Positions 44,888 through 54,582 are shown, numbered from the stretch's first letter. The stretch: 64,000 bases of DNA from Parvularcula dongshanensis (GCF_014199615.1 NZ_JACHOB010000001.1:1054001-1118000); one strand, 5' to 3'. Numbers and translations are program-made. Notes: a model not told the origin generated them from the sequence alone.

Positions 44888-46981
44888 GTGATCCGGCTTC
44901 TCTTTCTACTTTGCCTCTTCTGGGCAGCCCCTGCCGCCGCGCAGGTCGGCGCGCCCGTCGAGACTGGCCATGCGACGACGCGGTTGATCGCGGCACGGCA
45001 GGGCGGGGCGCCTGGCGAGACGATCGACCTCGCCGTCTACCAAAGGCTCGATCCCGGCTGGCACGTCTACTGGCAGAACCCGGGCGATTCAGGGCTGCCC
45101 CTCTCGCTCGACTGGTCGCTGCCCGACGGCTTCGAGGCGAGCGAGCCTCTCTACCCCCTACCGCACCGCCTGTCCCTCGGTACGCTCGTGAACTACGGGC
45201 ATGAAGACGAAGCCGTGTTCGTCGTTCCGTTGAGCCTGGCCGAGGACGCAGAGCCCGGCCGGACGGTGCCGCTGTCCGTCGAGGCAAGCTGGCTCATTTG
45301 TAGCGACATCTGCATTCCGGAAAGCGCGACGCTGACGCTCGACCTGCCGATCACGGACGCCCCCGCGCCGCCCGAGCGCCGCTATGGCGGGCTGATCGAG
45401 GAGGCGAGGGCGGTCCATAGGCCTGCAGGGAGCATCGCTGCCCGCTACGCAGACGACGGGACGGGGCCTGTCCTCATCCTGCCTCCGGACCTCGAAGCGC
45501 CCGAGTTCTTTCCCTACGAAGCGAACCTCGTCGAGCCGGCCGGGCGCCACGAGGTGACCGACGGGGACGGCGAGACGCGTATCGCGCTCGACCCTGGCTT
45601 CGCCTACCTCGACGCGCCGCCTGAGAGCCTCGACGGCCTCCTCGTCACCGGTTCCGACGATCGCCGGGTCGGCACGCCGATCTCGGCCGCCCGAACCGGG
45701 GAGGCCCTTTCCGTCGCTCCTCCGGCTTTAACGAGCGACGTGTCCGCCCGGCGGGGCCGGACGCCCGGGCTGGGAGCGATCCTGATGCTCGCCTTTCTGG
45801 GCGGCTTGGTCCTCAACGTCATGCCGTGCGTCTTCCCCATCGTCTTCCTGAAGGCCTCGCAGCTCGCCCGCGCGGCGCAGGCCGACCGGACTGCGTTGCG
45901 GCGGGAGGCGGGGCTCTACACCGCTGGCGTGCTCGTAAGCTTCGCGGTCATGGCTGGTCTCCTCTTCGCGCTCCGCGCGGGCGGCGCGGCGGTCGGCTGG
46001 GGTTTCCATCTACAGAACCCCGTCGTGATCGGGCTCTTCGCGGTCCTGATCTTCCTCATCGGCCTCAACCTTCTCGGCGCCTTCGAAGTCGGCACGAGCG
46101 TTCAGGGACGAGGCCAAAGCCTGGCGGAGCGAGGCGGGGATCTCGGAGCCTTCTTCACCGGCGTCCTCGCCGTCCTCGTCGCGGCGCCCTGCATCGGACC
46201 GTTCCTCGGCGTGCCGGTCGGCGTCGCCCTTACGCAGCCTGCCGCCCTCGGCGTCAGCGTGTTCCTCGCGATCGGCCTCGGTCTCGCGCTTCCCTACCTT
46301 CTGATCTCGCTCCTGCCGGGGCTCGCTCGGTCGTTGCCGCGGCCGGGGCCTTGGATGACGACCCTTCGGCAGCTCTTCGCCTTTGCCATGTTCGCGACGC
46401 TCGTCTGGCTGGCCTGGGTGCTGAGCGTGCAGGCGGGGCCGAACGGCGTGCTGACGCTCGGCATCGCGCTCGTCCTCGCGGGCCTTGCGGGCTGGGCCTT
46501 CGGCCGGGGGCAGGCGGTGGGCGGGCGCGCCTTCAGGATCGTGGCGGCGGCGGCTCTTCTCCTGGCGATCGTTCCGATCGTCCGCCTGAGCGCTGCGGAC
46601 GCCGCACCGCGTTCTTCGGAGGCGGGATCGGTCCTTGACGCCGCTCCTTACGACGAGGCCGTCTTGTCGAGCCTGCGCGAGCGAGGGACGCCGGTCTTCG
46701 TCGACTTCACGGCGGCATGGTGCGTCACCTGCCAGGTCAACAAGCAGACGGTCCTGAACCGCGACGCCGTCGTCGCGGCGTTCGAGGCGAGCGGCACACG
46801 CTACATGGTCGCCGACTGGACGGTGCCCGACCCCGTCATCACCGCCGCGCTCGAACGGCAGGGCCGAAGCGGTGTCCCGCTCTATCTCTACTACGCACCC
46901 GGTGCCGACGCGCCGCGGATCCTGCCGCAGATGCTGTCCGTGAACGGCGTGGTCGCGGTCCTCGAAGGGAGAGAGTCATGA
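44888..46981 (+). CDS. DsbD/ScsB-like thiol-disulfide reductase
   Basis: A 697-residue membrane protein that moves reducing power from the cytosol to the periplasm. A signal peptide (1-19) precedes an N-terminal DsbD-alpha-like domain with a CxxxC pair in WLICSDICIP. The transmembrane domain (about 295-560) has eight or more helices with redox Cys in MPCVFP and APCIGPF. A C-terminal thioredoxin domain has WCVTCQVNK. GTG 44888 is the start. It overlaps the next thioredoxin-fold gene (ATGA), so the two probably act together in oxidative-damage repair or cytochrome maturation. Confidence 0.9.
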   Translation: MIRLLFLLCLFWAAPAAAQVGAPVETGHATTRLIAARQGGAPGETIDLAVYQRLDPGWHVYWQNPGDSGLPLSLDWSLPDGFEASEPLYPLPHRLSLGTLVNYGHEDEAVFVVPLSLAEDAEPGRTVPLSVEASWLICSDICIPESATLTLDLPITDAPAPPERRYGGLIEEARAVHRPAGSIAARYADDGTGPVLILPPDLEAPEFFPYEANLVEPAGRHEVTDGDGETRIALDPGFAYLDAPPESLDGLLVTGSDDRRVGTPISAARTGEALSVAPPALTSDVSARRGRTPGLGAILMLAFLGGLVLNVMPCVFPIVFLKASQLARAAQADRTALRREAGLYTAGVLVSFAVMAGLLFALRAGGAAVGWGFHLQNPVVIGLFAVLIFLIGLNLLGAFEVGTSVQGRGQSLAERGGDLGAFFTGVLAVLVAAPCIGPFLGVPVGVALTQPAALGVSVFLAIGLGLALPYLLISLLPGLARSLPRPGPWMTTLRQLFAFAMFATLVWLAWVLSVQAGPNGVLTLGIALVLAGLAGWAFGRGQAVGGRAFRIVAAAALLLAIVPIVRLSAADAAPRSSEAGSVLDAAPYDEAVLSSLRERGTPVFVDFTAAWCVTCQVNKQTVLNRDAVVAAFEASGTRYMVADWTVPDPVITAALERQGRSGVPLYLYYAPGADAPRILPQMLSVNGVVAVLEGRES

Positions 46982-47577
46982 AACGCATCGCCGCAACCCT
47001 GAGCGCCGCTAGCCTCTTAGCGGGCGCCGCCACGGCCGCGCCGCGGGTCGGCCAGCCCGCGCCGGACTTCTCGGCCCGCACGGCCGAGGGGCAGACCGTC
47101 TCGCTGTCCGACTACGAGGGCAAGAAGGTCGTCCTCGAGTGGACCAACAACGAATGCCCCTTCGTCAAGAAGCACTACGACAGCGGCAACATGCAGGCTC
47201 TTCAACGCCGGGCGACGGCGGACGGGACGGTCTGGCTGTCTGTCATCTCGTCCGCGCCGGGCAAGCAGGGACACGTCAGCGGCGACCGCGCGACCGAGCT
47301 GTCCGCCGAGCGCAAGGCCGCGCCGACGGCGATCCTCCTCGACGAGGACGGCGAGGTCGGACAGCTCTACGCCGCGAAGACCACGCCCCACATGTTCGTC
47401 ATCGATGAGACGGGCACGCTGCGCTACGCAGGTGCCATCGACACGATCCCTTCGGCGGACATCGACGACATCCCCCGCGCCGAGAACTACGTCAGCGCCG
47501 CCCTCGCCAGCCTGCGCAACGATCAGCGCGTGGTGACGACGCAAACCCAACCTTACGGCTGCTCGGTAAAGTACTGA
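46978..47577 (+). CDS. Periplasmic peroxiredoxin-like (AhpC/TSA) protein
   Basis: A 199-residue exported protein with a signal peptide (1-20) and an AhpC/TSA/redoxin fold. The single active-site-like Cys is C60 in NNECPFVKKHY, and a second Cys lies near the C-terminus (YGCSVKY). It is in the same operon as the DsbD-like protein and is likely its periplasmic electron acceptor; that link is inference. A terminator follows. Confidence 0.85.
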   Translation: MKRIAATLSAASLLAGAATAAPRVGQPAPDFSARTAEGQTVSLSDYEGKKVVLEWTNNECPFVKKHYDSGNMQALQRRATADGTVWLSVISSAPGKQGHVSGDRATELSAERKAAPTAILLDEDGEVGQLYAAKTTPHMFVIDETGTLRYAGAIDTIPSADIDDIPRAENYVSAALASLRNDQRVVTTQTQPYGCSVKY

Positions 47578-47620
47578 GGCACTGAGGCTACCGGTTACGC
47601 CCGCGCGCAGCCTTTGTTAC

Positions 47621-47651
47621 AGCCCGCTCGCCCCGCCAGGCGGGCTTCTTT
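47621..47651 (+). terminator. Rho-independent terminator before pgi
   Basis: Stem AGCCCGC (47621-47627) / GCGGGCT (47640-47646) with a 12-base loop, followed by TCTTT. It lies 44 bases after the redoxin gene and just before pgi. Confidence 0.7.
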
Positions 47652-47665
47652 GAATGAGTGAGACC

Positions 47666-49303
47666 ATGACCAGCCGGACCGACCTTTCCGAGTGGCAGAC
47701 CCTACAAACCCTGGCCGGCACCGACGGGCAGCGCCACATGCGCGACCTCTTCGGCAGGGACGAAGGCCGGTTCGAGCGGTACTCGGGCGAGGCGGCCAGC
47801 GTGTTCGTCGACTACTCCAAGACACGCATCACCGATGACGTTCTGGACGCTCTGCTGGCGCTGTCGAAGGCATGCGGCGTGACCGAGCGGCGCGACGCGA
47901 TGTTCGCGGGAGAGCCGATCAACGAGACCGAGGGGCGCGCCGTCCTTCACGCAGCGTTGCGTGGCGGCGATCGCAAGTTCGCCGTCGGCGGCGAGGACGT
48001 CACGGGCGAGGTGAAGGCCGTTCTGTCGCAGATGGAAGCCTTCTGCGCGAAGGTGCATACGGACGAGCATCTCGGCTACACCGGCAAGCCGCTAAAGACC
48101 GTCGTGAACATTGGCATCGGCGGCTCGGACCTCGGCCCCGTCATGGTGACCGAGGCGCTGAAGCCCTACGCGATCCCGGGGCGGTCGGTACACTTCGTGT
48201 CCAACGTGGACGGTACGCACCTCGCCGAGACGCTGAAGGTCATGGACCCCGAGACGACGCTCTTCGTCATCGCGTCGAAGACCTTCACGACGCAGGAGAC
48301 GATGACCAACGCGCAGTCCGCACGGGACTGGTTCTTGTCCAAGGGCGCGGGCGAAGCGGACGTCGCCAAGCACTTCGTCGCGCTCTCGACGAATGAGGAC
48401 GCGGTCAAAGGCTTCGGCATCGAGCCTTCGAACATGTTCCGCTTCTGGGACTGGGTCGGCGGGCGCTACTCGCTCTGGTCGGCGATCGGCCTGCCCATCG
48501 CGCTTCAGATCGGCTGGAAGAACTTCCGCGCGCTCCTGGACGGCGCGGCGGCGATGGACGATCACTTCCGTGGCGCACCGGACAGAGAGAACCTGCCGCT
48601 GCTCCTGGGCTTGATCGGCGTCTGGCACCGAAGCTTCCTCGGCATGCACGCCCATGCGGTCCTACCCTACGATCAGTACCTGCACAGGCTGCCCGCCTAC
48701 CTTCAGCAGGCGGACATGGAGTCGAACGGCAAGTCCGTGACGCTGTCCGGCGAGAAGGTGGCTTACGACACGGGGCCCATCCTCTTCGGCGAGGCGGGGA
48801 CGAACGGTCAGCACGCCTTCTACCAGCTGATCCACCAGGGCACGGACGTCATTCCATGCGACTTCATCGCCCCGGCGCACTCCCACAACGAGCTCGGCGA
48901 TCACCACCCGAAGTTGCTCGCGAACTTCCTCGCCCAGCCCGAGGCCCTGATGCAGGGCCGCACGGCGGAGGAGGCGAAAGCGGAACTGATCGCGGGGGGC
49001 GCGTCGGAGGAAGAGGCCGAACGCCTCGCGCCGCACAAGGCGTTTCCGGGTAACCGGCCGACCGTCAGCATGCTGGTCGAGAAGGTCACGCCGATGACGC
49101 TCGGTGCGCTGATCGCGCTCTACGAGCACGTGATCTTCGTTCAGGGCGCGGTCTGGGACGTGAACTCCTACGACCAGTGGGGCGTCGAGCTCGGCAAGGT
49201 GCTCGCCAAGGCGATCCTGCCCGAACTGCAGGGCGGCGAGGCGGGGACGCACGATGCGTCCACCGCCGGTTTGATCGCGCGGATCAACGGACTCCGCGGC
49301 TAG
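47666..49303 (+). CDS. pgi: Glucose-6-phosphate isomerase
   Basis: A 545-residue enzyme interconverting glucose-6-phosphate and fructose-6-phosphate in glycolysis and gluconeogenesis. Signatures include GIGGSDLGPVMV, VSNVDGTHLAET and the catalytic Glu/His region HQGTDVIPCDF, with GAVWDVNSYDQWGVELGK near the end, cited in part. I prefer ATG 47666, with GAGTGAGA upstream, to ATG 47654, which directly follows the terminator. Its stop shares CTAG (49300-49303) with the convergent GGDEF gene. Confidence 0.95.
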   Translation: MTSRTDLSEWQTLQTLAGTDGQRHMRDLFGRDEGRFERYSGEAASVFVDYSKTRITDDVLDALLALSKACGVTERRDAMFAGEPINETEGRAVLHAALRGGDRKFAVGGEDVTGEVKAVLSQMEAFCAKVHTDEHLGYTGKPLKTVVNIGIGGSDLGPVMVTEALKPYAIPGRSVHFVSNVDGTHLAETLKVMDPETTLFVIASKTFTTQETMTNAQSARDWFLSKGAGEADVAKHFVALSTNEDAVKGFGIEPSNMFRFWDWVGGRYSLWSAIGLPIALQIGWKNFRALLDGAAAMDDHFRGAPDRENLPLLLGLIGVWHRSFLGMHAHAVLPYDQYLHRLPAYLQQADMESNGKSVTLSGEKVAYDTGPILFGEAGTNGQHAFYQLIHQGTDVIPCDFIAPAHSHNELGDHHPKLLANFLAQPEALMQGRTAEEAKAELIAGGASEEEAERLAPHKAFPGNRPTVSMLVEKVTPMTLGALIALYEHVIFVQGAVWDVNSYDQWGVELGKVLAKAILPELQGGEAGTHDASTAGLIARINGLRG

Positions 49304-49917
49304 CGGATCACTCGCATCACGACCTGCGCGTTGTGCAGGTCCGTGGTCCCATGGCTGAGCTGCGTCTCGACGTCCTGATCGGTGACGGGCCGCATGGCGT
49401 AGCGCACCCCGACCTCGAGCGTCTGGCCGTTCCAGCTGAACGGGAGCTCCGACAGCTTGGCGGTCAGGCGCCGCATCTTGCGGTCGGCGCCGTCCTGGTC
49501 GGCAAAGGCGAGGAGCAGTGCGAACTCGTCCCCGCCCAGTCGGCCCGCCGCGTCCGTGGAACGGATTTGCGTCAGGATCGTCTCGCCGAGATGGGCGAGC
49601 ACCGCGTCGCAGGCCGCGTGTCCGTGACGGGCAGCGATCGCGTCTAGGCCTTCGACGTCCAAGGTCACCAGCATGGCGGAGCTGCCGTGCCGACGCTTGG
49701 CCGCGATGGTCCGTGTCATCTCCCTCGCGAAGGCCCGGCGGTTCAGGACGCCGGTCAACGCGTCGCGGTCGGCGAGCCTGTTCAGCTCTTCGATCCGCCG
49801 CTCGGCCCGTGCGAGTTCGTCCTTCAGGAGGGCGATCTCCAACTCCATCTCATCGAATCGACGCATGCCGCTCCCCACATCGGCAAGGGTCAGAATTGTC
49901 CGGTCTACATCGCTCAT
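49300..49917 (-). CDS. GGDEF-domain protein with degenerate substrate site
   Basis: A 205-residue cytosolic protein. A short coiled coil (about 22-50) precedes a GGDEF domain with the intact motif GGDEF at 128-132 and an inhibitory I-site RSTD at 119-122, five residues upstream. The substrate region reads LDVEGLDAIAARHGHAACD, where the Asn and Gly that bind GTP in active cyclases are Ala and Cys, so activity may be lost and the protein may sense c-di-GMP instead. The start at 49917 has AAGGG upstream. The frame is open further upstream, but only as antisense to purE. Confidence 0.82.
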   Translation of the reverse strand: MSDVDRTILTLADVGSGMRRFDEMELEIALLKDELARAERRIEELNRLADRDALTGVLNRRAFAREMTRTIAAKRRHGSSAMLVTLDVEGLDAIAARHGHAACDAVLAHLGETILTQIRSTDAAGRLGGDEFALLLAFADQDGADRKMRRLTAKLSELPFSWNGQTLEVGVRYAMRPVTDQDVETQLSHGTTDLHNAQVVMRVIR

Positions 49918-50136
49918 ATCGACTGCCCTTCGGTCTGCCCCGCAAGCAGACGCTATGAGGAGGCGGGCTGAGGAAGCGTGAAACCCTTCGTTCAGTTTCG
50001 ATGAGATTGCGCGCGATAGCGGACACGCACGCAAAAGCTGTAGGGCATCCTGTGCCGCTTTCTTGCCGCCGGGCGGCCTTGCCGTTACACGCTCCGGCTT
50101 CGGGGCAGGGCCTTTCGGTGGGCAAGAGGAACGGAC

Positions 50137-50640
50137 ATGGCGGCGGGTGAGGCGGCGGTCGCGATCATCATGGGGTCGGTGTCGGACTGGCCGACCATGC
50201 GGCACGCGGCGGAGATTCTCGACGCACTCGGCGTGACGCACGAGGATCTCATCGTGTCGGCGCACAGGACGCCCGACCGCCTGACGAACTTCGCGAAGTC
50301 GGCGCGCGACGACGGCTACAAGGTCGTGATCGCAGGGGCGGGGGGCGCCGCGCACCTTCCGGGCATGGTCGCCGCGATGACGCCTCTGCCCGTCCTCGGC
50401 GTGCCCGTGCAATCGCGCACGCTTTCCGGCCTCGATAGCCTGCTCTCGATCGTGCAGATGCCGGGCGGCGTACCCGTCGGCACACTGGCGATCGGCGAGG
50501 CGGGGGCCAAGAACGCGGGCCTCATGGCGGCAGGCATCCTCGCGCTGTCGGACGAAGCGCTCGCGGGCCGTCTCGACGCGTGGCGCCAAGCCCAGACCGA
50601 CGCCGTCCTCGAGCAACCTCCTTACGAGCCCAGCGAATGA
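50137..50640 (+). CDS. purE: N5-carboxyaminoimidazole ribonucleotide mutase
   Basis: A 167-residue purine-biosynthesis enzyme converting N5-CAIR to CAIR. Hallmarks are [12 protein letters not shown], the catalytic [21 protein letters not shown] and GVPVQS. Homooctameric in relatives. AGAGGAA stands before the ATG. Its stop overlaps the purK ATG (ATGA), and the two enzymes catalyse consecutive steps. Confidence 0.97.
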   Translation: MAAGEAAVAIIMGSVSDWPTMRHAAEILDALGVTHEDLIVSAHRTPDRLTNFAKSARDDGYKVVIAGAGGAAHLPGMVAAMTPLPVLGVPVQSRTLSGLDSLLSIVQMPGGVPVGTLAIGEAGAKNAGLMAAGILALSDEALAGRLDAWRQAQTDAVLEQPPYEPSE

Positions 50641-51791
50641 CGCCGCTTCCTCCCGGCTCGACGATCGGCATCCTCGGCACGGGACAACTCGGCCGGATGC
50701 TGGCGGGGGCGGCCGCGCGGCTCGGCTTCGATGTCCACACTTACGGCCCGGACGGGGCGCCCCCGGCGGCCAGGGTCGCGGCGAGGCACACCGCCGCCGC
50801 ATACGAAGACGAGGCGGCGCTTCGCGCGTTCGCTGCCACGGTCGATGCCGCGACCTTCGAGTTCGAGAACGTCCCCGCCGCCTCGGTCGATCTCGTCGCG
50901 GGGCTGACTCGTGCCGCGCCCGACAGCCAGGTTCTCGCCGTCTGTCAGGACCGGCTGGCGGAGAAGCGCTTCCTGTCCGGCCTCGGCATTCCCGTGGCGC
51001 CGCACGAAGCGGTCGACGATGCCGACAGCGCCGAGCGCGCTGCGATCAAGCTCGGGGGCGGCATCCTCAAGACGCGCCGCTTCGGCTATGACGGCAAGGG
51101 ACAGGCTCGCATCGCGTCGGACCGCGACGCACAGGCGGCCTTCTCTGCTTGTGGAGAGAAGGCGTGCATCCTCGAGGGCCTCGTCCGCTTCGACTGCGAG
51201 GTCAGCCAAGTCGCAGCGCGCGGCACGGACGGTTCGGTTGCCTTCTACGACCTCAGCCGCAACGACCACGAAGACGGCATCCTGCGCCGTAGCACCGTGC
51301 CGGCCGGTGTCCCCGACGAGGTCGTGCAGGGCGCAAGGGATGCGACCCGCCGCGTGCTGGACGCGCTCTCCTATGTCGGCGTCCTGACGCTCGAGTTCTT
51401 CTGGTCCGAAACGGACGGCCTGATCGCCAACGAGATCGCGCCTAGGGTCCACAATTCGGGCCACTGGACCCACGAAGCCTGCTTGGTAAGCCAGTTCGAG
51501 CAGCACATCCGCGCCGTCGCGGGCTGGCCCCTAGGCGATCCTGCCCGCCACTCGGACGCTGTCATGGAGAACCTGATCGGTGCCGAGGCGGAAGACTGGT
51601 CGGCGTTGGCGGGCGAGGCAGGCGCCGCGCTCACCCTCTACGGCAAGGTCGGTGCGCGCCCCGGCCGCAAGATGGGTCACGTCAGCCGGATCTTTCCCCG
51701 CCGCCCACGCCGAGGCCTGAACGCCGCGCCTAAGACACCGAAGACCGCCGAGGCGGCGAGCCAGGCCAGGACGAAGCCGCCGCCGGCATAA
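50637..51791 (+). CDS. purK: N5-carboxyaminoimidazole ribonucleotide synthetase
   Basis: An ATP-grasp enzyme of 384 residues that makes N5-CAIR from AIR, bicarbonate and ATP. Signatures are [25 protein letters not shown] and [14 protein letters not shown]. The start ATG 50637 overlaps the purE stop. The conserved sequence ends around GRKMGHVSR; the last 30 or so residues are low-complexity and antisense to the convergent DUF2937 gene (115-base overlap), suggesting loss of an earlier stop codon. Confidence 0.95.
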   Translation: MTPLPPGSTIGILGTGQLGRMLAGAAARLGFDVHTYGPDGAPPAARVAARHTAAAYEDEAALRAFAATVDAATFEFENVPAASVDLVAGLTRAAPDSQVLAVCQDRLAEKRFLSGLGIPVAPHEAVDDADSAERAAIKLGGGILKTRRFGYDGKGQARIASDRDAQAAFSACGEKACILEGLVRFDCEVSQVAARGTDGSVAFYDLSRNDHEDGILRRSTVPAGVPDEVVQGARDATRRVLDALSYVGVLTLEFFWSETDGLIANEIAPRVHNSGHWTHEACLVSQFEQHIRAVAGWPLGDPARHSDAVMENLIGAEAEDWSALAGEAGAALTLYGKVGARPGRKMGHVSRIFPRRPRRGLNAAPKTPKTAEAASQARTKPPPA

Positions 51792-52195
51792 CCGAAGCCC
51801 ACAGGCGTGACGGGCAAGGCGGGCTCGAACTGGTCGAGCGTGCTTTCCGTGACGTCCCGCTCCGGTGATCGGGCCAGAACGAGCGGGCGAACCCAGTCCT
51901 CCGCGGAGACCAGGCGGGCCTGGTGCGCGGACAGCCGCTCGTACCGCGCGATGTCCGCATTGATGCCGCGGCAGAAGACGCCGAGCAGCCGCGTCGCGGT
52001 CTCGCACTCTTCGAGAGCCGAGGCGCGATCGTAGCCGATCCGTACGATCTCCGCGTCGAAGCGGTCGATCACGGTGCGCAGCTCGGCGACGCGCCCTTCG
52101 AGGTTTTGCATGTATTGAAGGGTGAAGCCCGGAGCCTGGCTTGCCGCCACCGCTCCGGCCGCACCGACGACGAACGCAAGGAGCCGTCCGATCAT
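51677..52195 (-). CDS. DUF2937 family membrane protein
   Basis: A 172-residue protein with a hydrophobic N-terminus (MIGRLLAFVVGAAGAV), a central region FTLQYMQNLEGRVAEL, and a second helix near the C-terminus ([20 protein letters not shown]). This architecture matches DUF2937, a family of unknown function common in alphaproteobacteria. GGGAGG lies nine bases before the start at 52195. It is 56 bases downstream of pxpC on the same strand. Its 3' end overlaps purK. Confidence 0.78.
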   Translation of the reverse strand: MIGRLLAFVVGAAGAVAASQAPGFTLQYMQNLEGRVAELRTVIDRFDAEIVRIGYDRASALEECETATRLLGVFCRGINADIARYERLSAHQARLVSAEDWVRPLVLARSPERDVTESTLDQFEPALPVTPVGFGYAGGGFVLAWLAASAVFGVLGAAFRPRRGRRGKIRLT

Positions 52196-52251
52196 GTTCG
52201 AGATCCTCCCTGCCGGAGGATGTGAGGGTCTGAGCCGCCCGGCAAGCCCGC

Positions 52252-53211
52252 TCAGTCGAGCTGAAAATCCTTGCCGATCCATGACGAGAGGAGCGTCGCC
52301 TTCTCTTCCAAGACGGCGCGGGCGTCGTCGGGCGTCCAAAGAAGCAAGCGAACCGCATCGCCGGGTCTTATCTGACCGAAGAGATGCCGGTCCGCGCGGA
52401 TTACCTGCGCGATGCGGGGATAGCCGCCGGTCGTGCCTGAGTCGGGACCGAGCAGGATCGGCGCACCGCCCTCGGGGCATTGCAAGGTCCCGGGAAAGAC
52501 GGGGGCGCTCGGCAACGACCCGACGGACGGAAGCGCGAGGGTGCCCCCATCGGATCGCTCCAGCCTTACGCCGGTGCGGTCGGCTGCCCGTCCCGCGCGC
52601 CAGCCCCCGCCGAACAAAAGCGCGCGGCCGGCCTCGGTCAGTAGCTCGCCCCCGGGCCCGAGGCAGGCCCGCAACGTCCAGTTCCGATCCCAAGGGGGGC
52701 GCAGGGCATCGGGCGTCGAGACGACCTCTACGCCCGATGCGCTGCCGGCCGGCAGGCGGTCTCCACTCCGCAGCGAGCGGCCCTCCAGACCACCGAGCCC
52801 GGCGGGCAGGTAGGTCGAAGCGCTGCCGAGCACGGCAGGAACGTCGATGCCGCCTTCGGCAGCGAGGTAGGTCCGGCAGCCTGCCGACGCTGGACCGAGC
52901 GCCAGCTTCGAACCCCGCTCCAAGCGGAAACCGCGATGCAGCCCGAAGCTGCGCCCATCGACTTGAACGGTGCACGGGGCGCCGGCGATCCCGACCGTCA
53001 GCGTCCTCTCCGCACGGAAGGAGCCGCCCGTCAGGGTGAGCTCGATCGCTGCCGCGTCCCAAGGGTTGCCGACCAAGCGGTTCGCGAGCGCGAGGCTGAC
53101 CGGATCCGCCGCACCGCTCGCGGGCACGCCGAGGTGACGGGCGGCACGCCTTGGCCCTGCCTGCACGGTCGTCTGTAGGCCGGGGTCGAGGACAGTTAGC
53201 GCTGCGGTCAT
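52252..53211 (-). CDS. pxpC: 5-oxoprolinase subunit C (KipA/PxpC)
   Basis: A 319-residue protein of the biotin-dependent carboxyltransferase/KipA family. With PxpA and PxpB it uses ATP to open 5-oxoproline to glutamate. Recognisable segments are LDPGLQTTVQAGPRR, GVPASGAADPVSLALANRLVGN, cited in part, and LLGPDSGTTGGYPRIAQV. It overlaps pxpB by 4 bases. An inverted repeat CTGAGC / GCTCAG straddles its stop. Confidence 0.92.
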   Translation of the reverse strand: MTAALTVLDPGLQTTVQAGPRRAARHLGVPASGAADPVSLALANRLVGNPWDAAAIELTLTGGSFRAERTLTVGIAGAPCTVQVDGRSFGLHRGFRLERGSKLALGPASAGCRTYLAAEGGIDVPAVLGSASTYLPAGLGGLEGRSLRSGDRLPAGSASGVEVVSTPDALRPPWDRNWTLRACLGPGGELLTEAGRALLFGGGWRAGRAADRTGVRLERSDGGTLALPSVGSLPSAPVFPGTLQCPEGGAPILLGPDSGTTGGYPRIAQVIRADRHLFGQIRPGDAVRLLLWTPDDARAVLEEKATLLSSWIGKDFQLD

Positions 53212-53837
53212 GAAGGCTCGAATCGCACGGTTGCGCCCGCTCGCAAGGCGAAGGGATCGTCAGCGCTCGAGTCGAACAACCGCCCGTCCGTCGTCCCGAT
53301 CAGCGGCCAGCCGCCCGGGCCGGGCAGGGCGTAGACGCCGCTTCGTCCGCCCGCGATGCCGACGCTGCCCGCAGGCACTCTGACGCGGGGGCTGGCCAAA
53401 CGCGTCACGTCGGACAGTCGCGCGTCAAGACCGTCCAAATAGGCGAAGCCCGGCGTGAAGCCGAGAAAGGCGACGGTGTAAGTCGCGGCGGCGTGTGCCT
53501 CGACGAGGTCACCTGTGGTCATGTTCGCCATTCGCGCGACCGCTCCGAGGTCCGGCCCGTCATAGCGGATGGGCAGAACGACCTCCTGGGCGACGGCACC
53601 GGGCGGCGGGGCGGGCCGGGCTAGCGCAGCCCGCAACCGGCTCGCCGCTTCGTCCGCTCCGACGCGCAGGGGATCGAAGCGAAGGGTCAGCGTGCCCGTG
53701 GTGGCGAGGACCGCTTCGGCCCAGCCCTCCGCCCGCAGAAGCTCGGCGCGCGCCTCGATCGCCAGGACCGGCTCGGCGATCGCGACGGTCAGAGCGTCGT
53801 CGCCGAACGGCGAGATCGCGTGCTCATCAGCGGGCAT
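53208..53837 (-). CDS. pxpB: 5-oxoprolinase subunit B (KipI/PxpB)
   Basis: A 209-residue protein. Its core, ATYTVAFLGFTPGFAYLDGL and the later VRVPAGSVGIAGGRSGVY, is the signature of PxpB/KipI (allophanate-hydrolase subunit 1-like). It forms a complex with PxpC that works with PxpA on 5-oxoproline, a damaged-glutamine product. It overlaps pxpC by 4 bases and pxpA by 11 bases, indicating translational coupling. Confidence 0.92.
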   Translation of the reverse strand: MPADEHAISPFGDDALTVAIAEPVLAIEARAELLRAEGWAEAVLATTGTLTLRFDPLRVGADEAASRLRAALARPAPPPGAVAQEVVLPIRYDGPDLGAVARMANMTTGDLVEAHAAATYTVAFLGFTPGFAYLDGLDARLSDVTRLASPRVRVPAGSVGIAGGRSGVYALPGPGGWPLIGTTDGRLFDSSADDPFALRAGATVRFEPS

Positions 53838-54582
53838 GGGGCGCTCCGATCTCGATCCCGTCCGCTTCGAGCGCGCTTCGTATCGCCCGCGCGGCGCCGA
53901 TCGCGCCGGGTGTATCGCCGTGAAGACAGAGCGTCTCGACGCGCAGCGTCACACTGCCGCCAGGCGTATCGAGCGGCCGACCGCGCGCGAGGCTCAGAGC
54001 CTGTCGCGCCTGGGCCTTGTGATCCGTCAGCACCGCGCCGGGCCGTCCCCGCGGGGTCAGCGTCCCATCCGCCTGATAGCTGCGGTCGGCGAAGCCCTCG
54101 GCGAGGTAGGCGAGGTCTTCGGCGTGGGCGGCCGCGCGAAGCGCGCCGGTCGGGGGACCGACGAGAGCAAGGCCGTGCGAAGAGGCGATCGTCGCGAGCG
54201 TCGCTGCCACGCGCTCGTCGCGAGCGGCGACATGGTAGAGCGCGCCATGCGGTTTGAGGTGCGTCAGCGCCGTGCCGGTCGCGGCCGCGGCCTCTATCAG
54301 CGCCGTTACTTGCCCGGCGAGCGAAGCGGCGAGGGCGTCGTTTCCGATCTGCACCTCGCGGCGGCCGAACCCTTCGCGGTCGGGGTAAGAAGGGTGCGCC
54401 CCCGGCGCGACTCCGTGCGCCTTCGCGATGGCGAGGGTCCGCCGCATCGTCTCTTCGTTCCCGGCATGACCGCCGCAGGCGACGTTGCAGCTCGACAGGA
54501 GCGGCATGATCGCCGCGTCGAGTGCCGCCCCCTCTTCGCCCGGCAGCTCGCCGAGGTCGGCGTTGAGGTCGATCCTCGTCAC
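53827..54582 (-). CDS. pxpA: 5-oxoprolinase subunit A (LamB/YcsF family)
   Basis: A 251-residue LamB/YcsF protein. The family motif is IDLNADLGE at the N-terminus, followed by SCNVACGGHAGNEETM and HLKPHGALYH. It is the third part of the PxpABC 5-oxoprolinase. I start it at GTG 54582, which overlaps the upstream DUF2842 stop and matches where homologs begin; the frame is open further upstream but only as a shadow of that gene. Confidence 0.93.
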   Translation of the reverse strand: MTRIDLNADLGELPGEEGAALDAAIMPLLSSCNVACGGHAGNEETMRRTLAIAKAHGVAPGAHPSYPDREGFGRREVQIGNDALAASLAGQVTALIEAAAATGTALTHLKPHGALYHVAARDERVAATLATIASSHGLALVGPPTGALRAAAHAEDLAYLAEGFADRSYQADGTLTPRGRPGAVLTDHKAQARQALSLARGRPLDTPGGSVTLRVETLCLHGDTPGAIGAARAIRSALEADGIEIGAPHAR

